NCBI RefSeq assembly: GCF_001723175.1
Contig: NC_064656.1
Location: forward strand, 248,001 to 312,000
Direction: 5' to 3'
DNA length: 64,000 nucleotides
Source of the DNA: Penicillium oxalicum
Lineage: Eukaryota > Ascomycota > Eurotiomycetes > Eurotiales > Aspergillaceae
A program made the position numbers and the translations under genes. The notes under the pieces are model-generated. The model made no database searches, was not told the origin of the DNA, and worked only from the letters and a program-made list of their open reading frames with translations. Shown in pieces: positions 58,101 to 64,000 of this stretch. Positions within the stretch are counted from its first letter, which is position 1. Each line of letters opens with the position of its first letter.

Positions 58101-59593
58101 GCTCCACGGTGTCACCCTCCTGTAACTCGTTGGCAACGTGCTTCAGGTTACCGTACTTCAGCATCATCTTGAAAGTAGAATCCTTCTTCATGAGATAGTT
58201 CGCACCGGGCCACTTCTTGGATCCATTCAACACTCGTTTCTGGAGCTTCTCTTTGTTGTAGCGAGTCACAACTTCAGGATAAGTCATGTTCTTGGCAACC
58301 AGTTCAGGCACAGCGACCTCATCAACTCGCAGATTAGGATCTGGGGAGATGACCGTTCGCCCAGAGAAATCGACACGCTTTCCAGACAAGTTTCCACGGA
58401 ATCGGCCTTGTTTACCCTTGAGTCGTTGCACAAATCCACGGATAGGCTTCCCTAGATCCGCCTTGTTTAAGCCGGGCACATCGCTGTTGATGTAGACAGC
58501 GATTTGTAATTGCATATAGTCCCAGCACTCCATGATCGTCTGGACAGGAGCGCCCTTCAGCAGAGCGTTCTTCAGGTTAATGTTCGACTGCACGATATCT
58601 CCAAGCTTAGCGGTCAAGTCGTCTTCCGTTGAAGCACCCTCCTGACCCACGGAAGGTCGGATACACACTGGAGGAGCTGGAATAAACTGCCACAAGAACA
58701 TTTCGGGCCGAGCTTCTTTCGGATCGAGTCCGAGCAGCTCACAGTCGCTGTTGGAAATTTTCTTGAAAAGCTTCAAGACCCGCAATGCATTCATGTCATC
58801 CTGTGCTTTCTTGAAATGTTTCTCGATTTCTGAGTTGGCGTTTCGTGCCTCAGCGAAAGAGTCATCAAAGACGGTTTTGCTGATGGGCGGCTGCTTCTTC
58901 ACGGATGTTGAGGAGTTGAACGCGCGGAATTTGTCGTGGATGATCTTCAAAGCACTGGAGCCAGCCTTTTTCACGACACCATTGATTGCCTGACAGTGCT
59001 CGCATTGACGAGTCTTCCGGCACCGCTCGTTAATACGCTTAGCGATCTGCATTCGTCGGAGATTGTCCAGCCCCGGTCGGCGCATTTCTCGTAAGAAGGC
59101 ACGACGCTCTGCCTCGGGAAGTAGGATGCGAGAGCATTCCTTGCAAATCTCTTGGAGGATACCGATCACGCGCTTAAAGTAACCGACATGGAACGCAGGT
59201 AGAACAAGCCGGACATGACCAAAATGCCCATTGCATTCTTTCAACATGTGTCCGCAAGTCTTGCACTGTGCCGTCTTGTTGGAAATACCCATGCGCGCAT
59301 CAAGCGGGCCGTTGGAGACAACCGCTCGGTCATGATCGAGATCGAAGAATTTGCGGTCCGAGACTTCAACGACAGCTTGGCTAACAATGTCATCATTCGT
59401 CCTATATGAAGCAGCAGACACTGCGTTAGTGGCTGACTTCGCGCGAAGTCAAGATTCATTTGACTTTGCATGCAATAGTTGTCGATGAATTTACTCACAA
59501 GACACCAAACTTTAGCTCCTTAATAACTTTGGGAACGCGATCGATGACCTGGGCTTTACCCAGGTCGATCTGAGAGCTCTCTGGGGGCTGCAT
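55153..59593 (-). CDS. rpc1: RNA polymerase III largest subunit RPC1
   Basis: Catalytic beta'-like subunit that makes tRNA, 5S and other small RNAs in the nucleus. Two exons, 59593-59499 and 59401-55153; the 97-nt intron (donor GTGAGT, acceptor CATATAG) joins FGVL to TNDDIVSQAVVEVSDR. The product has 1,447 residues, in line with yeast Rpo31 (about 1,460). N-terminal zinc clamp (CKTCGHMLKECNGHFGHV), the Mg-binding NADFDGDEMN at 511-520, the RQPSLHKLSI block, and the bridge-helix/trigger-loop region ([34 protein letters not shown] in outline) are all present. The absence of a heptad CTD and the Pol III-type sequence throughout separate it from RPB1. The 286-codon frame on the opposite strand is a shadow. 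Very high confidence. Confidence 0.97.
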
Positions 59594-60280
59594 TGCGCCG
59601 TGGTCAAGGACAGGACATGGCAAGGTGACTCAAGGCTGACCAGGCTGTCACAGGCGGGAGGCGGAGGGGATCAAGAATGACCCTGGTGTAATTGGTATTC
59701 AAAGTCCCACCGTTGCTCAAGTCTGCTGAAAGCAACGCCACGGAGATGAAACACCAATGCCGATCGTGAGTGACGCGATCAAGTGGTTTAGGGCGATGGC
59801 TAAAAAAGAATAATCAAGAGTATCAGCCGCGGCGGGGTCCGCGAACTTTTTTTCTGCCGAGGAAGCTTACACCGCTCTAATGCATGAATGATGACCGACA
59901 CATTGGGGTAGCCAATGAGGGTACCGAAAACGAAACCACGCGTAGTATACCCTACGTGTCTGCGGAAGGTTGGAGTCAGTATCTTGCAATGTTGCTCCTG
60001 TAGACCATTGAATATATTTAACAAAACACATGTGCATAGGTTGATTGCGTGAAGTATCAGCATAGGTCTGTGTCCGATTGTGAAAACCCCAGAGTCTACT
60101 ACCATGCAACCAATAAGACACTTCCAGCGCCTCGCTGACAGCGACCTGCAGAAGGATCTGAATTACTTGTGATCTCTCAAGTCCCTCAACACAAACGTGA
60201 CTCGTGGCTCATTGATGATAAGAACTTTCTATTTTACACATATAGACTTGTTCTGCATGTCCATCTTGGCAAACTGTGTC
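59594..60280. other. Intergenic
   Basis: Upstream region of rpc1 and 3' flank of the PhyH gene. A minus-strand frame (60105-59800) has a hydrophobic stretch but no recognisable family; left unassigned. Confidence 0.45.
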
Positions 60281-61219
60281 TCAAGACTGGTTCAATCTCG
60301 AGAAGCCACTCTCGGGGGGCTGCAACCAGTTTCTCTTGTCATATTCCCAGCCTTCCGCGCCCTCAATGACATGGAAAGTGTACGCGTATCGACTACGGGG
60401 ACTGGTGTTCTTCTCGCTCTTGTGGAGCACGTTTCCATGAATGAGAACAAGAGACCCAGCTTTCACTGTAAGAATCTCTAGATCTTCATCAGTGGGTTCC
60501 TCAACCTTGTCCTCCTCCATTCCCTTTGGTAACGAGGAACTTTCATTCACAATGAATTCAGTTCCCTTGTTGTCGGCCTTTCTCACAAACCGGCGGGTGA
60601 TGTGCCCGCCTTTTCGCCCCTTGTGGGAGCCTTTCCACATGCCCAATGTCGCGTTACCAGGTCCGGAGTCCTGCAGAGCATACCACCATCCAACAGCAGA
60701 CGGTGGATCAGTATAAAGAAACTCAGAGTCGCGGTGCGATGGAACTGCTCCGCCAATTGATGGCTGTTTGCAGATGACCATGCTTTGAAGTACGCGCGGA
60801 TCAACGAAGCCGAGAGATTTGGCGATAGCGGCATTTTTCTCATTGAGAGAGATCGCCTTGAAAGGTGAAGACAGCGAGTGCAAAGAGTGGCCAATTTTAT
60901 TGACAGCAAGATGCTTTGGTTTGACGAGCGCAGGACGGCCCGTCAAGGGATCAGGCTCAGAAGTAAAAGCGTCCGGCTCGAAGAAATAGCGGATCTTGTC
61001 ACCAGAGTTCAGAAAGTAGTCGTCACCCACGTGATCGGACTGCTCATCATCACCAGTGGTAAACTGCGTGAGGGGATGCGACTCCAGCGAGAACTCATTC
61101 AGCAACTTGTTGGTCTCGTTCAACACGGCGTCGATCTCCTCTTGACTCAGGTAGTCAGGGATGACGAGATAGCCATTCTCGAGGAATGAAGCCACTTGGG
61201 ATTCAGTCAAACCAAGCAT
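60281..61219 (-). CDS. PhyH-family Fe(II)/2-oxoglutarate dioxygenase (PHYHD1-like)
   Basis: Non-heme iron oxygenase of the phytanoyl-CoA dioxygenase family; substrate not predictable. A single exon of 312 residues starting at MLGLTESQVASFLENGYLVIPDYL, the usual PhyH opening. The iron triad candidates are H162 and D164 (SHRDSEFLYTDPP) and H266 in LIHGNVLHKSEKN; R275 or R277 in SPRSRYAYTFHV is the likely 2-oxoglutarate anchor. The SVGWWYALQD/GNATLGMWKGSHK stretch is characteristic of PHYHD1-type members. No peroxisomal tripeptide at the C-terminus (LNQS), so peroxisomal location is not supported. The frame extends upstream to 61327 only through non-ATG starts; that part contains GTAAGT (61312-61317 region) and may be a leader intron. 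Confidence 0.92.
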   Translation of the reverse strand: MLGLTESQVASFLENGYLVIPDYLSQEEIDAVLNETNKLLNEFSLESHPLTQFTTGDDEQSDHVGDDYFLNSGDKIRYFFEPDAFTSEPDPLTGRPALVKPKHLAVNKIGHSLHSLSSPFKAISLNEKNAAIAKSLGFVDPRVLQSMVICKQPSIGGAVPSHRDSEFLYTDPPSAVGWWYALQDSGPGNATLGMWKGSHKGRKGGHITRRFVRKADNKGTEFIVNESSSLPKGMEEDKVEEPTDEDLEILTVKAGSLVLIHGNVLHKSEKNTSPRSRYAYTFHVIEGAEGWEYDKRNWLQPPESGFSRLNQS

Positions 61220-62072
61220 CTTAGTGCAGCGGTGACTTGTGTCGGGGATCAAAATGGAGATGTCTTTGGATTGTGGAAGAGGCGGGGAAAGGCGATAAGC
61301 GATCTGGAGAAGTGGTCGACTTACCACAATTAGGTTGGGTTGGCTATCGGAGGTTGCCGTCGGCAGTCGGCAGTCGGCCTACTCGTGCCCGAGATAAGAT
61401 GAGCTCGATAGGCAAATCGGGGACACCGCCACTACAAAGGTGAAACTTGTAAGGAAACTTCAAATTCTTACGAGCAATTTGTGGATACTGGTACAATTTG
61501 ACAGAAACATCAACATGTGATACACGCGATTTGGGCTTGTGCAACATCAATTTCTCGAAATTCGCCGTTTGCATGCGTCTTGATCACAAGTTCTGTGATT
61601 GAGCAAGACCGACCTACTGCCTTAATCTACTTTGAATTTCAGGTTTCAACTCAGGTGAGTCGTGGCCGCCATCTTCATAGTAAAGTACTGCCTACTGTGA
61701 TTAGTGTCCACATCCCCAATTAGTGTCTGATTGAAGAACCCTTTGCGAGGTTGTCGCCTTGATCTGCGGTGGAATAAAATATGATTCCATGTGCATCGCA
61801 TTGAATACCGGAAAGAATCAAAACTGGTCAAAAGTGGTTTTTCAAATGAAGAAACAATACGTAGAGCCAAATATGGCAAAAGTCAAGCAAGCTCTTAAAA
61901 ACGCCGAAAATTGTGGGATATCTGAAGAAAGTAAGTACTGGCTTTCTGATGCAGACTTGTCGTGCCGTAAATCATTTTGACCAATTGCTCCAAGGATGGG
62001 AACCGGCAAAGCATTGAACCGTCTCATGAAAGTCGACGATAAAGAAATTTGTGCTTCCCTCATGCTCATCTA
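61220..62072. other. Intergenic
   Basis: PhyH promoter side and 3' flank of the right-edge gene. Contains a short CGGCAGTCGG-type repeat near 61361-61378. The plus-strand frame at 61759-61980 has no recognisable feature. Confidence 0.45.
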
Positions 62073-64000
62073 TCAGCTGGCATAACCCATAGTCACCGAA
62101 GGTCGAGGGGGTGCATATTTGCGCACAGCCCTGCTAGGGCTACAGCCCACGGAACCAATGTCAATCGTTTTGAGTTCACGGCTCAATGCATCCATGCCGG
62201 GATTACCAGTTACTGCCCGACTAGCAGCGACTGGATATTCTGGAGAACCATAGGAAACGGGCACTTTGGCGGGAAGAGGAGGCCCAGTGCGGTAGTCGTA
62301 GAGCGGGGCTCGAGAAGTTGGAGATGGAGATACCGAGCCTCGCGATGAGCGTGGGCGCTCTCCAGGAGATGGATTACCATAGCCCCGACCGTGTGAAAAG
62401 CTACCGAGACCCTCCTGGCCCCGATCTGTGCGAGGGGGGGTCCGGTCCACGGGATCACGATTGTGAACGTGTGTCGGACCGTATGCTTGGCTTGGTCGAT
62501 CATACTCGGCAGTCGTGCGGAAGCCCACACGTGGTGGCCCAACAGCGCGAGCAGCATCATTACCGCGAGAAGTAGGACGCTGAGAATGTTTAAATCGTAT
62601 GATCACTTCAGGCTTGCGGCTCTTTCTTTCAGGCTCGGGTGCCCAAGTGTCTGTGGGAAGGTGGTCGGATGGATCAATCTCGCGTCCATCATCACCAATA
62701 ATGGGTTGATCGGGGTCTCGGCGAGGTTCGACTTCGCTACGAAGCGCTGCATCTCGAGCTTGAGATAAAGACTCGTATGCGGGTAAATGCTCCGAGCCGC
62801 CAGCTGAACGGGAGGATCGCGGGTTCAAAGAGTCATATGAATCCGGCGAAAATGGGACCGAAGAGCCCCGAGACATTGCGGGCGCGGGACTCACTGATTT
62901 TCTTGCAATCACCATACGCGAGTCGGAATTGATGGAACCCCCCCTGTGTCTGGCTGAGCTCCGATCGTCAATGGGCTGTGGAGATGTTTGGAGAGGATAA
63001 ACAGCATTCTCGTAGGTTGTGGAGGCTGGTGCGGGTGCGTATGATTGCATTGAGGGTGGAAGCGTGGCGGAGCTGCTGGATGCTGACAAGGGCAGCGGGA
63101 TCATCATCTCATCTTCAAGGTGGCTCGTGCTCCCCGTGCGGCTCGTTCGTCCTTCATAGACTCGGTCTTGCTCTTCACCTTCATAGCCCGCTACCAGACT
63201 TGCTGGCATTGATGGGGATCGGTTGTCTACATACACAGCGCTATATGGTGTATAAGGCTGCTGTGAGTGACCCGTCGACGGCTTCAAAAGTGATGGCGGT
63301 TGAGCCATGCGAGTCCGGTGCACTGGGGGCGGTGGCGGTGGAGCATCTTCTTCTTCATCCTCAACTCGCGGTTGCATTGTAGCGTACTCCGGGTGATATG
63401 GATCCGCTCGAGGAGCAGGGAGAGCCTTGAGAGCCCCCGGGTGATACCTGAAATCGTCCACTGGGCCGGAGGACGAACCTGGTCGCGAGTAATGCAACGG
63501 CGCAGGCTCCTCGGCATAAGCTGATATGCGCGGCGTAAAAGTCGAAACATGGCCGAACGTCATTGGGTTTGCGGTATATTGCGGGGACACGATGGAGCTT
63601 TGCGTGTTTTGCTGCTCAGTATGTCTATCGTATAGCATCATGTTTGAGGCAACCGTGGGCTCCATGGACGGCTCGGGAATTGGGCGATATTCCTGGGGGG
63701 CCTGATCAAACTCGCCATGGCTACGAGATGAGGGTACATGGCGGTTCTCGTAATGAGCATGGTGATATTCGGCAGTCATTCGAGCATCCTGGATGTCGTG
63801 TCTGCTCGTATTCAACGGGTGGGGAGATTGAGGCGGGGCGGAACCTGGGTTATCGCGCTCACGGGGGTACGTTTCGACAGGGCCATGTGTTTCCCTTGTC
63901 CTCATACCTGAGCCGGAGTGGTTGTGGGTCGACATGTCGCGAGTGATTTCTGATGGATTGACTGCATAAGTTGTGGCATCATGCCGTGGAAGCTGGGTGG
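62073..64000 (-). CDS. Pro/Ser-rich disordered fungal protein, partial at right edge
   Basis: An unbroken frame of 620 codons from the ATG at 63935 to the stop at 62073. Reading upstream from that ATG, the same frame stays open to the window edge (…NPSEITRD before the Met), so the gene very probably starts outside and 5' is missing. The protein is rich in Pro, Ser, Tyr, Arg, with a poly-Pro run (EEDAPPPPPPVHR) and many SP/TP sites, hence mostly disordered. One conserved-looking island reads DPSDHLPTDTWAPEPE followed by RKPEVIIRFK; another at the end reads GMDALSRELKTIDIG. I have a sense of these motifs recurring in filamentous ascomycete proteins, but cannot name the family. Poly-Pro and SP sites suggest a cytoskeletal or scaffold partner; that is speculation. 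Confidence 0.8.
   Translation of the reverse strand, partial: TQLPRHDATTYAVNPSEITRDMSTHNHSGSGMRTRETHGPVETYPRERDNPGSAPPQSPHPLNTSRHDIQDARMTAEYHHAHYENRHVPSSRSHGEFDQAPQEYRPIPEPSMEPTVASNMMLYDRHTEQQNTQSSIVSPQYTANPMTFGHVSTFTPRISAYAEEPAPLHYSRPGSSSGPVDDFRYHPGALKALPAPRADPYHPEYATMQPRVEDEEEDAPPPPPPVHRTRMAQPPSLLKPSTGHSQQPYTPYSAVYVDNRSPSMPASLVAGYEGEEQDRVYEGRTSRTGSTSHLEDEMMIPLPLSASSSSATLPPSMQSYAPAPASTTYENAVYPLQTSPQPIDDRSSARHRGGSINSDSRMVIARKSVSPAPAMSRGSSVPFSPDSYDSLNPRSSRSAGGSEHLPAYESLSQARDAALRSEVEPRRDPDQPIIGDDGREIDPSDHLPTDTWAPEPERKSRKPEVIIRFKHSQRPTSRGNDAARAVGPPRVGFRTTAEYDRPSQAYGPTHVHNRDPVDRTPPRTDRGQEGLGSFSHGRGYGNPSPGERPRSSRGSVSPSPTSRAPLYDYRTGPPLPAKVPVSYGSPEYPVAASRAVTGNPGMDALSRELKTIDIGSVGCSPSRAVRKYAPPRPSVTMGYAS

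Noticed and set aside
59402..59424. Alternative acceptor (ACGCAG) for the rpc1 intron
   Set aside because: Use of this upstream AG breaks the reading phase; the CATATAG acceptor keeps phase and joins conserved sequence.
59800..60121. Minus-strand frames with a hydrophobic stretch between rpc1 and the PhyH gene
   Set aside because: Two overlapping frames compete, neither matches a small mitochondrial or membrane protein I know, and the sequence fits an ordinary intergenic region.
61220..61327. 36-codon N-terminal extension of the PhyH protein
   Set aside because: It begins with a non-ATG codon and contains a GTAAGT donor-like site; the internal Met matches the usual PhyH start.
1..64000. CRISPR arrays, transposon ends, prokaryotic mobile elements
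   Set aside because: No regularly spaced repeats, no terminal inverted repeats with target duplication, no transposase or reverse transcriptase motifs; the DNA is intron-bearing fungal nuclear sequence.

Overview
The window reads as nuclear DNA of a filamentous ascomycete, most likely Eurotiales (Penicillium/Aspergillus type). Genes are split by short GT-AG introns (mostly 52-140 nt). Pyrimidine-rich tracts lie upstream of several starts, and there are no operons. The gene set fits: Zn2Cys6 regulator, Pth11/rhodopsin-like receptor, HET-C2-type glycolipid transfer protein, Spo71-like PH protein, Sly1 and RNA polymerase III RPC1. Genus is inferred from general character, not from a search.

Left part (1-19.8 kb): almost no intact coding sequence. 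In its middle lie two decayed minus-strand genes side by side. One is an IucA/IucC-type NRPS-independent siderophore (NIS) synthetase remnant (about 10.15-11.66 kb). The other is a 5'-truncated cytochrome P450 remnant (12.05-13.61 kb). Both carry frameshifts and in-frame stops, so this looks like the relic of a small secondary-metabolite locus in a gene-poor stretch.

Middle part (19.8-36 kb): macro-domain protein (+), mitochondrial inner membrane protease subunit Imp2 (+), Spo71-like PH-domain protein (-), HET-C2/GLTP (+), seven-helix rhodopsin-like membrane protein (-), a 3.5 kb stretch without genes that holds simple repeats and a G28 run, then the endosomal Pep7/Vac1 (rabenosyn-like) zinc-finger/FYVE protein (-).

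Right part (36-64 kb): a divergent pair of poorly known fungal genes (PD-(D/E)XK nuclease-like, -; a protein with a VEGK segment, +), a small Tyr/Gly-rich repeat protein (-), Sly1 (-), a PNUTS-like protein with a candidate PP1-binding motif and a CCCH finger (+), a Zn2Cys6 transcription factor (-), RPC1 (-), a PhyH-family dioxygenase (-), and a proline/serine-rich disordered protein that runs off the right edge (-).

The intact genes are mostly independent housekeeping or sensing functions: transcription (RPC1, PNUTS-like), membrane traffic (Sly1, Pep7, Spo71-like, GLTP), mitochondrial processing (Imp2), ADP-ribose metabolism (macro) and signalling or regulation (rhodopsin-like protein, Zn2Cys6). 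Exon joins were worked out by hand from splice sites, reading phase and family conservation, and are predictions. I found no CRISPR array, rRNA or convincing tRNA.
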